From assembly GCA_035578905.1 (NCBI GenBank), contig JAQJVL010000421.1, positions 479,001 through 543,000 on the forward strand: a stretch of DNA of 64,000 bases, in the 5' to 3' direction. Under the pieces are notes generated by a model, which was not told where the DNA came from, ran no database searches, and worked only from the letters and a program-made list of their open reading frames with translations. The translations under genes and the position numbers were made by a program. Shown piece by piece: positions 1-12,100 of this stretch. Within the stretch, counting starts at the first letter, position 1. Each line of letters starts with the position of its first letter. Source of the stretch: Stictocephala bisonia. Taxonomy: Eukaryota; Arthropoda; Insecta; Hemiptera; Membracidae.

Positions 1-629
1 TTTTACTAAAATCTTAATATCTCAAAGTTTATTTAAGATAAAACCATGAAAATTGGTATGAATGTTGATCTTTACAGTATCCATGTACTATTTAAATTTT
101 ATTTTTTTTTCAACAATCTTTTTTAAAATGGCGGCCATTTTAAGTTTTTAAAGCCAAATATCTTAATAACCTTAAATTTAACTAAAAACTTGTAAGTTAC
201 CAAAAAGTGTAAGAATTTATTTCTATAAATAATTATACATAAAGTTTTAAGATTGAACAACTATTAACTGAGAAATTACAATTTTTATCAAATAAAACAT
301 GCTTGATATTAATAAAATTGAAAACTTTAGTTTTCAATTTTGATAAAAATTGTAATTTCTCAGTCAATAGTTGTTCAATCTTAAAACGTTTTATATAATT
401 ATTTATAGAAATAAATTCTTAAACTTTTTTGTAACTTACAAGTTTTTAGTAAAATTGAAGGTTATTAAGATATTTGGCTTTAAAAATTTAAAATGGCCGC
501 CATTTTGAAAAAGATTGTTGTAAAACAATTTAATTTAAATAGTACATGGATACTGTAAAGACCAACATTCATATTAATTTTCATGGTTTTATCTTAAATA
601 ACCTTTGAGATATTAAATTTTTAGTAAAA
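1..629. repeat. Large foldback (inverted) repeat, left end cut by window
   Basis: The left arm (about 1-325) and right arm (about 330-629) are reverse complements along their whole length, with a 4-base loop at 326-329. The left arm carries an extra stretch near 288-312. Both arms contain the palindromic core AAATGGCGGCCATTTT or a one-base variant (near 127-143 and 490-506). The outermost matched bases are position 1 and 629, so the left arm probably continues before the window. No open frame fits a transposase. This is consistent with a foldback or MITE-type non-autonomous DNA element; the superfamily cannot be assigned. Confidence 0.85.
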
Positions 630-836
<207 letters not shown>

Positions 837-1009
837 AATTGTAGAGCTCTTAGAGGTGATATAATATAAATAGTAATTTTTAAATGAAATAGTAAAGCTA
901 TATTTAAAAAATACAGTTACTGTTTTGTTTCCGGTAAAGATGTCATTTATTAATAAAAAAAATACAAAAGTTGTGATATATGGATTATATCCAAAAGCCA
1001 TGTGATAGA

Positions 1010-1175
1010 AAACATATCAACGTATCTCTTGTCACAAATCTAAACAAATATATTAAGCCATTGAACGCCTGCATCGCTGATTATATTTGTGCTAATTTTT
1101 CCTTCCATAAAAAAGCGCAAGGAGCAATCTATAACTATGTGATCCATTGTTTGGATAGGCCCCCGAAATCACAAG
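1010..1175 (-). pseudogene. Non-LTR retrotransposon (LINE) C-terminal scrap
   Basis: Read on the minus strand, the segment gives PIQTMDHIVIDCSLRFF, then about 20 further residues including DAGVQWLNIF before a stop. Just upstream, in a shifted frame, is a CDFG-like piece. The pattern 'QTMDHIV.(D/E)C.LR.F ... (A/V)(V/E)WL' resembles the region after the RNase H or zinc-knuckle part at the C-terminus of insect non-LTR (Jockey/CR1-type) polyproteins, where CDCG..QTMDHI is typical. Only about 55 codons survive, with at least one frameshift, and no reverse transcriptase motifs are seen nearby. The 92-codon plus-strand frame over the same bases is not supported. The assignment rests on motif memory, so confidence is moderate. 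Confidence 0.45.
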
Positions 1176-2589
1176 GCACTTTTAGTAAATCCCTATTTAT
1201 ATATCCAGAAGTTACATTTGACCACGGGTTGATAACTGCGCCTACGGCAAATATTTAAAACTGTACGTAACCCCTGGGTAGTTCTAATGATAAAAAAATC
1301 TCGTAACTGTACTATTAAAAATGTGTGATCTCACTGTTACGGCAGCTACCACAAAAAGTACCGATTTATTTCTCCGGTTTTTAATTATCTAAACTAAGTA
1401 ATTACTAGGAATAGTAAGTACCGTACTTTGGAGGAATATGAAATATGGTTAGAGATACCTCTAATTGTATAATAAACTACGTGTTATGGATAGTGCTATT
1501 AGACCTCATGTCATACAAACATACTTGAAATAATGTAATTATGCACTTTCCAGACGCCTATTAAAATACTATTTATTTTTGAAAAAGTAGTGAAATAGGA
1601 CTTAATAATTCTCTAGAAGGTTAATTTTAGCAGCAGAAAACTCGTTTTTGACAAAAACGTTTGTATGTGATAGTTGAACAAAAACTCAATTAAGTTTAAT
1701 ATTTTCATTCCGTAATAAAAGATATACGTGTATTAATTTCCACACACTCAAATACCTCTAAGAGTTATATTGGTTGAAGAGATTTGTGCATAAATACCAT
1801 AAGAGTTTTTAACAACAAATGACAGATTTTTTTAAAGGAAAGAACTACCATATCTGAAAGATCAAAGTAATACAACGGCCTGTCGGAAAGTATAAAAATC
1901 GGATTCCTCTCAGACCAGATGAAGTTATCAACATCAAAGTGTAACCTCGGATATAAAATACGGTAAAGAACAAATCGGAAATCTATAAAAGATTTTATAA
2001 ACGTAGCGCTGAGATCATAACGGTAAATGGAAGTTATCGAGGTTCGAATATAATAAAATAGTAATTAAAAACTCATTTATTAAGTAACAACACAGTTTAG
2101 TACTATACAAAGTTTGTAGCTTTTTTAATGGTACTATTTATAAAATTATAAGTACTGAACTTTTAAATCATTGTTTTTTTATGTCACGATTTTATGTCAC
2201 GAGGCCATAAAGTAATATGAACAAAATTAGTAATTTTAAATTATGTTAATTTCGTTACATAATATTGAGTTTAAAACCACATGTTTCAGTGAGAATGATT
2301 AATTAGTTACAACATTATTTTTTATACGTCAACGTATTAAATTTCAGTTCCAATTCTAAAGTTTAGTGACGTAAAAGAGAAAATAATTCCATATTTAACT
2401 TTATTTTAAACAAACATAAAATATTTGTCTCATTGGACTTGTTCGTTATTATTTTTTAACATCTTTAATACTGTAATACGCAGATTGAAATTAATACTCT
2501 ATCCAAAAGTAATTAAAAATTTAAATATTATTTTAATATGTTTAAATTATTTGTGAAACTTAACTAAACAAATGTATACTTGATATAGG
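1176..2589. other. AT-rich stretch, nothing recognised
   Basis: No convincing open frame, RNA gene or internal repeat is visible. A short direct repeat (TTATGTCACGA, twice near 2178-2201) is the only local structure noted. Confidence 0.6.
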
Positions 2590-3010
2590 TCAGTATCATT
2601 ACGTGTGTGTATTAGAGGGTGGGTTTGCCACTACCACTTTACCAGTATAGGTGGGTGGATCACTACTACCCATACGTGTATGGGTGGGTTGGGTCATTTC
2701 AACAGTTCATGTATAGGTGGGTTTTAGTGACATTATCTTAATTCGTGAATGGTTTGTGGGAGAGTTATCACAATTTTATGTGTATGGGTGGGTGACCTTA
2801 ATTGATTAATGTATGTCCGTATTAATCAACCCATGAAAATAAAACAACCCACTTAGAAGTGTATTAATGTAGTTGCCCCTATACATACAAGAACCCAATG
2901 TCTACGAGCCATCGGGCGGGTGAATACCATTGGTTAGGTTAGGTTAGGTTAGGTTAGGTTAGGTTAGGTTAGTTTAGGTTAGGTTAGGTTAGGTCACGTC
3001 TGAGTGGGTG
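2590..3010 (+). repeat. Degenerate GGGTGGGT minisatellite, locus 1
   Basis: Irregular copies of GTGTATGGGTGGGT and TATAGGTGGGT recur between 2600 and 2800, and a last GAGTGGGTGGGAGG lies near 3001. The units are diverged relatives of the regular 36-bp arrays at 14880 and 28310. A TTAGG telomere-type run is embedded at 2932-2994. Confidence 0.75.
2932..2994 (+). repeat. Interstitial TTAGG telomere-type repeat
   Basis: About twelve perfect GGTTA/TTAGG pentamers with one variant unit near 2971-2974. TTAGG is the ancestral insect (arthropod) telomere repeat. The run is bounded on both sides by G-rich minisatellite and ordinary AT-rich sequence, so it is interstitial, not a chromosome end. Confidence 0.95.
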
Positions 3011-3307
3011 GGAGGATTCATATATAAATGTTTAATAAATTTATAAATAAATTTTTATTCATCTCAAAATTATAGTATGTTAAAATATTAAAAACTGTTC
3101 CAACATAAGCGTTATTATACAGTGTAATGATAGAAGGAACTAAACTATTTTTCACGAATGGTTTTTTTCATTTGTAGGATTGTTGCATAGGGAATACATA
3201 AAGAGAGCGACCGGGATCACTTGGGTATCTAGTAATGGTCACAATTTTATGGCAGAATTACCTGAATGGTGATGTGAATTCACTCAATGGGTGATGTGAA
3301 TTAAGTT

Positions 3308-3357
3308 GAGTGCCTACTCTGAGGCTGAGTGCCTACTCCGAGGCTGAGTGCCTACTC
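3308..3357 (+). repeat. 19-bp tandem repeat, subterminal
   Basis: Three copies of GAGTGCCTACTC at 3308, 3327 and 3346, spaced exactly 19 bp by TGAGGCT-type linkers. Each 12-mer is an imperfect palindrome. Confidence 0.95.
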
Positions 3358-4314
3358 CCAAAGCTGAGGCAGGTCCCGATTTCAATTGAATAAAATTTTC
3401 TTTAAAAAATACAAGTGCCTGCTCACGTAGTCCTGTGGACCTTGAGTAGGCACTCGCCCTAGAGCGGGGGGGGGGGCATATTGAGACAGGTATTAACTTG
3501 AATCACATTTTTAGATTATAACATTTTTGTTTTTCTTTATCTGCCGAACGTAAACTGCTTTTTTTGAACTTAATTTATTTATTTACCAACATTTTTTAAC
3601 GTGCGGTTCCAACAAATGGCTTGACGTTGTGTGCCGAAAGTTAATACTGTACACAAAAATGTTATAATATAAGAATAAGAAGTAAAAGACATGTTGTAAA
3701 TTAAAAAAGGGGAAAATAATTAATTGTTGTTCATGAAAATGCAACCAAATTAATACTGTGGTAGCGGTGTACAATAACTGATACAATACGTATAAAACAA
3801 CTAAATGGTGAAAAGAAAACTATACCTTAAACAACATAAATAGTCGTAAAATCACAAAGAAACACCATTCAAAACACAACAGTTCCTTACTTTAAGCTGT
3901 AGTAGATAGCGGGCATTTAAATCTCTTTAAGCCATTCAAACGACTGATAACCATCGATGAGATAACCTAGTGACACAGATTTCCACATTCCAAGCAAGGT
4001 CGCGGCCTTGCTTTCCCTCTCCCCCTGGGAGCCCATCACCAGCCATTATTGTATGGCGGATAGAGTATCAGTTAGTTTGCAGGCGTCGAACTTTTCTCTT
4101 TATTGTTACGAAACTCTTTACTGTATTTACAAAATTCATACAACTATGCAATTTGATGTACATATAAAATGAGTTCGAGTGATAATTTTCTTGAGTATTC
4201 ATTTCATAACAAAGTTTGTTTTATGAGGTGTTATTAGTATTGTTTAAAGAAATTTGCAAATAATGCTACAAAATATACAAACTGACGAAATAATATTGAG
4301 TAAAATACCATACC

Positions 4315-4415
4315 AATTATTTATTAGTAAAACGACGATCTTCAAGATATGAGTGAATATGAGACGTGAATGAGTATGATGAGCGTAGATGAACGACATA
4401 CACTCGTAGGACATA
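4315..4415 (-). mobile_element. SINE 3' end fragment (family of 6520-6985)
   Basis: On the minus strand it reads GTTCATCTACGCTCATC, then an ACTCATTCACG-type segment, a CATATTCACTCATATC segment and an ACTAATAAATAA tail. This matches the 3' portion of the SINE copies at 6520 and 7575, with the hallmark GGCGTCTTA box degraded to GTCGTTTTA. Confidence 0.7.
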
Positions 4416-5460
4416 GCAAAAAGAAAAATTTAACAACCTTCTTATAAAGAAAAAAATAAATAAAATAAATACGATTTCCTAGCCTAATTTATCAATATCA
4501 ACATATTAAAGCAAACTTAGCTAAAACGTATATATATATTTTAAATTGGTAATCAATTGGTCTCGTTAAACATTTTTGAAGTGGCAAACTCAACGAATAC
4601 TTACCGTATGTCTTAAATAAATCCTGGTATTGTATACAATTCAAGACTTTTAAATTAATATTTTGTATTAGGAGTTTTTATATTAGGAACTTTGAATTTA
4701 TTTATTTATTGAACTTATATGTTATTTCGACATGGAAGATAAAACTAGTTTTGAATCATCTGATGAATTAGCGAAAAATTTTAAAAATTCTATAGACTAT
4801 CCTAATATTTTCGAAAGGTCAAATGTACAAGATATTTTTCTTATCGAATCTGTTTAGTGATAAATAGACATCATTTCTCGACTCGCTTCGAACGTTGTAA
4901 ATTGTACGTGCAAGTATTGGCATACATTCAGCCATAATAAACTTACTTGAGTACACACTCGGCAGTGGTGAATCTAGGGAGTAGACTCGTTCTTTCGCGA
5001 ATGAAAACTCAATTTTGTGAGTGGGCACTCGGTTCTATTCAGCTAAAACCAGAGTGGTCACTCGCAAGTCATAAGTAGACTCATCGTTGGAGTACCTGCT
5101 CACCTGCTGAGTTGATTGTGTGCGTTTTATTCAACCGAAGTTGGAGTGGGCACTGTCAAATGACGATAATCGAGTAGGCACTTGGGATTTTCATGTTTTA
5201 TTCACATCACCCAATGTGTTGTGAAGAAATATCTTCCCTTACTGTTTACTGCTGTAGTATAGCTGAACCTTAGTTACAATACTTGATTTGTACACAAAAC
5301 CACTCTATCATTCAAGTTTTTTGGTTATTGAAAGTTAAACATTAAAAAAACATATTATCTCGTAGCTTCTTTTATACATAATAAATTAATTAGGCAAAAG
5401 GTTGAGATGTACAATATATGAAATATTCTCAATATTAATATTACAATGCTGCAAACTCGA

Positions 5461-5625
5461 CCGAAAAAGGATCACCCTAGTCAAAATGTCGATGATTTAA
5501 AATTGCAAACATGCTTTTGTAGTTCTCATAGTAATTCAATGAAACGATTGAACAAACTAATAAATTGCTTATTCAGCGGAAGTTAATAACTTCAAATCAT
5601 CGACTTTGTTGTGAGGGAATTCCTT
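5461..5625. repeat. Small foldback, about 165 bp
   Basis: GTCGATGATTT near 5488-5498 is matched by AAATCATCGAC near 5595-5605. The complementarity extends outward imperfectly (AAAAAGGATCACCCT versus AGGGAATTCCTTT). No coding potential. Confidence 0.55.
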
Positions 5626-5727
5626 TGAGGTAATATTTTTGTGACATTACACTCTCTGAACTAGGCTTATGATCTCTGTATACGAAAAAGACATTATAAA
5701 CTGCATTACTTGGAAACATTATAATAT

Positions 5728-5760
5728 GGGGTTTAAATACCCCGCAAGTTATAAGTTGCG
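5728..5760. other. Two abutting small hairpins
   Basis: GGGGT/ACCCC (5728-5732 with 5739-5743) is followed without a gap by CGCAA/TTGCG (5743-5747 with 5756-5760). No terminator or RNA gene is implied; noted only as local structure. Confidence 0.5.
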
Positions 5761-5774
5761 TTATCATAATGTCT

Positions 5775-6175
5775 ATTTATTAGTAAGACGCCAACCAATT
5801 GTACGGTGAATGTGAGCGGCGAATGAGTGAGATGAATGTAGATGAATGAGTTAGTAATTGTTACTGACTAAAGTTAGCTGTACCTTAAAAAGATGTATTC
5901 ATGATTATGACATTCTCCAGGGCAACTAAGGAACCTACAAATTTACGTGGAGTCCTAACCACGTAGTATTGGCCTGGGTTTTAGTAAACCGACAAGCCTG
6001 ACGCTCAAGTATCTTCCCTAGATAACCTTTACTACCACCTATCATGGAAACGGCTGACTTCTCTAGCAGTGTCCACGTCGATGGCAACCATTGAGCGGGA
6101 ACCATATCACTATTAAGAGTACATATTATAACAAGCATGAACTGCAATCACGACAATACTTCATCCCTAAGCAGC
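5775..6175 (-). mobile_element. tRNA-derived SINE, copy 1
   Basis: On the minus strand this copy carries the same body as the plus-strand copy at 6520-6985. Shared pieces are an AGCTGCTTAGGG-like segment, CTCTTAATA, CCCGCTCAATGGTTGCCAT, GACGTGGACAC, an ACGTGG/CCACGT region and the 3' block of ATTCATCTACATTCATC type, ending in GGCGTCTTACTAATAAATA. The tRNA-like head is degraded. The open frame at 5935-6147 is a by-product. Together with the copy at 6520 it forms a divergent inverted pair. Confidence 0.8.
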
Positions 6176-6519
6176 TATTTTTATAAAAAAAACAAGGGTT
6201 TTCACCCAGACATGTTAGATGTTGAAATACTCACAAAATAATGATTTTTATGACAATTTATCATAAATGTTTAAAATTTCCTCCGTTTTCAGCTCGGATA
6301 GCATCCAGTCGATAGTCAATTGTCATTTAGTCAAAAGGAAAGGTTTTTGTTTGCCAAAAGGTTTTGAACTTATTTGGCAAAAATAAAACTATTAGAGTAT
6401 AGAAATATTTTAAAATTTCATTCATTGACAATTCAGTTAAAATTAATAGTGAATCATCAGATGGAAAAAAACTTGTGTCAGCCAGATGGAAGTAGCTGAT
6501 TTGGCCTTTTTGGTACATA

Positions 6520-6985
6520 ACTGGTCGGCACTGGTGGCGCAGTGCTGTAACCCAGCTACTTGGGGACAAAGTGTTTGGGAGATTGTAGACGATAGGTTCC
6601 ATTCTCGGTTCTCTTAATACCGACACGGCGCCCGCTCAATGGTTGTCATCAACGTAGACACTACTAGAGAAGTCTGGAGTGTCCTTGTTGAATGTTAGTC
6701 AAGGTTCGGATGTTGTGTAGGGGAGAGAGCTAAGTCTGAGACCTGTCAGTTAGCTGAAAATCAGACCAACACTACGTGGTTCAGATTCCACGTAAAGCTG
6801 TAGATCCCATAGTTGCCCTGGCTATTGGGCTATTAATAAATAGTCCTTTCTGAGCTAAGTCGAATTTAGATAGTAACAATGACTACACTCGTTCATCTAC
6901 ACTCATCACACTCATTCACTCCTCATATTCACCCATATCTCTACGATCGGCGTCTTAGAGATGAATAATGAATAATAACTCATCA
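6520..6985 (+). mobile_element. tRNA-derived SINE, copy 2 (fullest)
   Basis: The head GGTCGGCACTGGTGGCGCAG carries an A-box-like TGGCGCAGTGCTG at 6535-6547. A B-box-like GGTTCCATTCT follows near 6597. The body contains CCGCTCAATGGTTG, GGATGTTGTGTAGGGGAGAG and GATTCCACGTAAAGCTG, shared with the copy at 51640-52020. The 3' block of short ACTCATTC/CATATTCACCC motifs ends at GGCGTCTTAG plus an AATAATAAT-like tail. Such a layout (pol III head, unrelated body, simple A-rich tail) is that of a SINE mobilised by a LINE. It encodes no protein. Confidence 0.8.
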
Positions 6986-7574
6986 GGCACTGTTATATAT
7001 CTTTTTAAATGTTTGAGGATATAGTGGACAAATATAATTAATAGTAGCCTAGTGTAGAGTAAAATATGAAACACATTTTACTTTTAAGTGCAACTAACAT
7101 ATAATTGGCATTTCCTCAAATTTTGAGTTGAAATGAGTACAATTAAATATCTTTTGCTAAAACAATAGATTGCCAATATCATTGCCAGACTTAATTGCCA
7201 GAGTTTAGTATAAGTGAGGAAGCTGTGTATCTTTGTACATTAGGGTACATCAGGAGGGTACAATGAGGGATATATGAGGGGGAATCATGATGTGCGTATG
7301 TGTGTGTTAGTGAGGTATGCTCTTTGTTACTCCTAGAGACGTTACGTGAAATCTAGAACTGAATACCTTGGAGCGTTCAACTTGGCGCTTGGATGATCAA
7401 CCTTAAGCTCCCACCTTAATACCTTGTGTCAGTTAATATACACTGTTATAGAAACAATAATAGTTATTGGAGGATCAAATGTAATAAATGAATGTCGTTT
7501 CTGTATTTGCTGATTTATATCCCACCATGTTGGGATTTACCATTGATAGTGATATATTTAGTTATATATTTGAA

Positions 7575-7860
7575 TTGGTCGGTAGCGGAGTTGGTTCAAT
7601 CCCAGCTTCATGTGCTAAAGGTTCTCAGTTCGATCCCAATCAAAGTCAATACATTTTGAGAAGGATCAGCTGATCTGATGAACAACCACCGGGCTATTAA
7701 TTTATGACACTTTCTAAGGAATAGTCGGCCTTAGTTTGTAACAATGACTACATTCGCTCATCTACACTCGATCACACTCATTCGAAATCCATATTCGCCC
7801 ATATCTTGACGATCGGCGTCTTATGAATAAATAAATAAAAATAAAAAATAAATAAATAGT
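7575..7860 (+). mobile_element. tRNA-derived SINE, copy 3 (short)
   Basis: The head has a near-consensus A box TAGCGGAGTTGG (7583-7594) and B box AGTTCGATCCC (7627-7637), spaced as in pol III promoters. The body is shorter than at 6520: it runs from GGGCTATTAATTTATGAC straight to GTAACAATGACTAC. It then follows the shared 3' block (CATCTACACTCGATCAC, CATATTCGCCCATATC) to GGCGTCTTATGAATAAATAA and an A-rich tail. It could still contain a working internal promoter. The 61-codon frame across it is not a gene. Confidence 0.82.
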
Positions 7861-8995
7861 TAAACAATTAATAAATCACAGTCCTACACAAACTTATTTT
7901 ATCATAAAATAATAATTTTTTAACTACTTATAACATTATTCCTGAAATTATAACTAAATTACGTATTACTTACATACAAATTGTCTATCACTGAATTATA
8001 TCGAGACTGACCTGAAAACAACAAAATTTACGTAATTAAAATCCAAAATAAATTTGAAAAATTTACTAGTAGCATATATTTTAGATATAATATTCACTCT
8101 TAACTAAAGTGAGACAAGTCAAGTTTAGAAATTATGGTATGTATTTTACAGATTTTATCTTACGGTACTATAAAATATATGTCACTGATATAAAAAAAAT
8201 GTATAACATCTCGATATGAATACATATATTATATAATGATATTTTATCTCAGAAATGCATTAAACTGTATTTATAAAAATATTTCCATTCAACCAATTTA
8301 ATGATGATAATTTATTCATATCACTTTATTCAAAATGATAAAATATTTTCAATTATATGAATAAACATACTATTTTTATAGTGACTAGAAAAGGCATATT
8401 CCCAAAAATATATTAGTTCTGAAAGGCATTTTATTACCGTGAAACATAACTCAATTTGACGTAAATATAGGAGGCATGCTCTGTATTAGGGATGTGCTCT
8501 GAATATGAAATTCACTCCATTGGCACAGACTGAAATGAACGTTGCGAAGTAAATTTCAAGAAAGCACGTACAATATTCAAAAAGCATTCTTCAGAGTTAA
8601 GTAACTTAGTACTGTAAATATAAATTTATACTCTTTTTTTAATTATATAATATGATTTAATGTAAACAACTTAATTATATAATTTCAACATTGACTTGTA
8701 TTTTATATCAATGTTTTTTCACGTCCACATTCCACCTGATAATATTTCCGTTAGTCATCACCGCTTTATTTATAGTATGAACATCGCTTTACAAGTTGTA
8801 ACAGTTTTATTTTGTTATTTTGTTTAACAGAAACTTTATTTTGTTATCAGAAACATGAATGTATTTAGAACTCACTAAAATTCACTCTCTAAAACATTTA
8901 TAAAAAGTATACAAATTTAGATTTCGTTCAATTTACTATTTATGGGATAATCTTCTGTTCTGTGTTTGTTAATAAGAGAAATAGACTTTTACCCT
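7861..8995. other. AT-rich stretch, nothing recognised
   Basis: No gene, RNA or repeat signal was seen on either strand apart from short AT-rich simple sequence. Confidence 0.6.
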
Positions 8996-9120
8996 TTCAC
9001 CCAAACACCCGAACAGACGTGTAATGGTAGTTTACACCCCCCCCCCCCACCTTTACACATACGGTGGTACTTACTCACCCAGCTACCCATACATTTACGA
9101 TGGTGATGAGCCTTCCACCA
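8996..9120 (-). repeat. 36-bp-family minisatellite, degenerate locus
   Basis: C-rich on the plus strand: a run of 12 C (9037-9048), then TACACATACGGTGGTA, CACCCAGCTACCCATACA and TTTACGATGGTGATGA. These match diverged units of the array at 28310 (plus-strand ACCC..CCTACACGTACAGTGGTAGTGA). Confidence 0.7.
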
Positions 9121-12100
9121 TATTTGTCGGATCCAAGAAATCTTGTTTGGTTGTTGCAAAGTCAGTGTCTATTCCATTTACATATGCAGTCTTACATAAT
9201 TAACTGTTTTTATGGTTAGTTTAGTTTAAGAACGTGATTCAATTTATAATTATTATTTAGTGTACAATATCTACAGACATCTCTAACAAACCACGTAGAC
9301 ATAATACTGTCCACAGCCATCTTAAGATGTCTGTACTAAACGTCATTGGTGAGCAACAGAGATTAAAAACTTAGAGGTCACATATAACAGTGTATTAAAT
9401 TTGTGTCTAATAGTTAGTTCTTCATTTTGCCATGCTTGTGGGAGAGCCAGCACCTTATCAGTCCCTTCCCTAGTCTCCTAAATACTGAAATATAAATATA
9501 GTAACTATAGCTAAAGATATATACAGATTTACAATAGTTTAAATGAGTTTATAGCTAACTGCCTTTAAACACTTTCTTTAGGCGTTCACTGTGTTCATAA
9601 GAAAGTGACATCTGTTTCTATTTCTCGGTGAGAGAGCATAAGAATACAGACGTTTACACGGGATAAGTTGGTTTGGATTAGGATAAAAGCAATGCACCCT
9701 TATTCTTAGATTTATTATATCATAGATAATTGAAATATAATCATAACGTAATTTGTAAAAATCTTCACATAATTTTAGATTTTAATGTTTGTACTGATAG
9801 TACTAAAAATTAACCACAAAACTATAAAAATTAAAAGTAGTAAATGAATAGAATTTTTTAACCTTTGGAAGAATCAAAAACCAATCTTTACTCGAAAACC
9901 ATTTACTCTTTAAAGAAAATGGTATTCCAATACCTTCAGAATTTCAGTATGGTTCACATGCATATTTATTCATTTATTCTTCATGACTCACAAATACCAT
10001 AAAGGTTACTATACATATTAGGATGATGCATTTTTACTTAATAATTTATTACTATTGTAAAAATAATGATGTTAACTATAAACAAAAACTTTTCAAATTC
10101 CTCTTTTGATAGTGTGGATTTATAAAAAGAAGAATATTATTAAAACAAATGCAAATCATACATATGCAATATTTACGTAAAATATTTTCGAAATAAAAAA
10201 ATTATTTACGTAGCGTATTCACAAAAGATACACCATTTTATCAAACTATAAATGGGATTTTAGTTTTTAATATTTAAAAATGTTTGCCACAATCACTACA
10301 AAATATAAAAACTTAAGTTAAATCTTTTAAAAGCAGATTTTATCGTTCTTGTATATTTATAAAAGAAGAAAGCTAACAGCAATTTTAAATATGTATAACC
10401 ATTCTTAAATAACATTATATTAATAGTAAAATATTTTAAGACTTTATTAACATTGGCTTAAAGGAATTACTGTAACAGTTGTCGTACATTCATCTAATTA
10501 TATTTAATCGATTATCTATTATGCGCAGCTTTTTAATACTTTTATAGGATAAGCTATTTTATATGACGTTTGATGACTTTTGAACACTATATATAAATGC
10601 AGCTCTTAATTATCTAAATTAATACTGAATTATTTTGAATCATTTTTAGAATTATTGTAATATAATTATCTAAATAAAAGTAAATTTAATAATAATTACA
10701 TTTATATTTAAATTTTTAGAATGATTGTAGAATTTTTGAGTTTGTCAAAAACATAATTATGTAAATAAATAAACATACATTTATTTATATTTCATATCCT
10801 GATTCTAAGAATTAATATAGTTTTGATTTTATGAAAAAGATAAGTGTTAATTAGTCAATACAGTTTGCCTCCAAGCAAGTAAACCCCAAAAATGTATTTA
10901 TTTTTAATCTTTCAAGTCAGTGATTCGTATTTTAATGAACATTAAAAACCCTGATATGTACTTTAAATGTGCACGAACTACTGAACGGAGTTGGATAATT
11001 TGATCTTGCCAGTACATCAACAGTCAGGACGGATGCTATCTTAAGATAATATCCGCCTTGTATGTTATACGGAAGGCAAGCTATCTTTCCTTAGCTTCAT
11101 CTTGCAAATATATTCCGACATCTAAACGTAATAGTGTCGATGAAAAGTGTCTCTACGTTTTAGTTTCTTGTTTAGTAAATAAAACACTAACAATTATTGA
11201 TAAAGAAGTTTTTAAAATATCTTTTAAGACACAATTTTATATAACCATTATATTGATGGATACTTATTTATGCTTATAAATATAGGAATCAACTAATCAT
11301 ATACATCTTAAATGTATGACACGTCCCTCTTATACATAATATGATTAATGAAGATACAGTAGTTGTAGTATTAGAAACATAATAACAGTTATAAATATAT
11401 TATATAAACAAATTAGAAGTATACTGATTATTTTTTTAAATAATATACGTTACAGTAAAAATGAACTTGACTACAAAGTCACATATTCATTGTACATTGT
11501 CACAAACCCTTAGGCATTTTCTGAGGGCTGTTTGTTATAGTCATGAAATTAGTTGTGTTGTTGGGAACTGTTTTAAAACAATGAAAATAACTAAATATTT
11601 TTCTCAGTCCTGTTATAACATTTTGTTCCAAGTCTAGTTATTTTGCATGAAAATCTATCCACTGGACTTTTTTCAATAGTCTATTACAAAAATTCACACT
11701 CAACCATCAAAATAATACAAACTTATTATACTTTTAATTAATGAGTGGGTAATGAGGAGTAGAGGGTTGTTTTTAGCCAAACTTGAACTAACAATTGTTT
11801 TCATAATAAAAAGTATAAAAATAAATCTAAAAAGTAGCATTTGGGAAGGCTTCACAAACACGGCTCTTAGATTTAAATATCTGAAATTTATTTGTAAAAT
11901 AACACGTTTTAAATTCAAAGGTAAATATAGGTAATTTTTTTTAGGCTTAAGTTATTTTTCTAGTGGCCTAAAATTAAAAAAATTAACATTGTTATCTAAC
12001 CACATAAAATTGATGTATTGAATTAAACTTTGAATTTACTTTGTGTAAATATTCCTTCTACAAAACTAATAACTTCATAACTTTTGGAAATCATAACTAA

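Larger units (their letters stand above)
3285..5216. mobile_element. Putative TIR element with GAGTAGGCACTC subterminal repeats
   Basis: The left end CAATGGGTGATGTGAAT (3285-3301) and the right end ATTCACATCACCCAATG (5200-5216) form a nearly perfect terminal inverted repeat. Inside each end are repeated, quasi-palindromic 12-mers of the type GAGTGCCTACTC or GAGTAGGCACTC (3308-3357, 3444-3455, 5019-5030, 5052-5063, 5143-5182). TIRs plus subterminal repeats are typical of non-autonomous DNA transposons. The 65-codon frame at 3970-4167 is in the interior but resembles no transposase I recognise. A SINE tail (4315-4415) lies within it, and an 11-base G run is at 3466-3476. I could not identify target-site duplications. 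Confidence 0.6.

Noticed and set aside
980..1258. Plus-strand 92-codon frame
   Set aside because: The minus strand of the same bases carries a recognisable non-LTR retrotransposon scrap, and the plus-strand product has no known motif.
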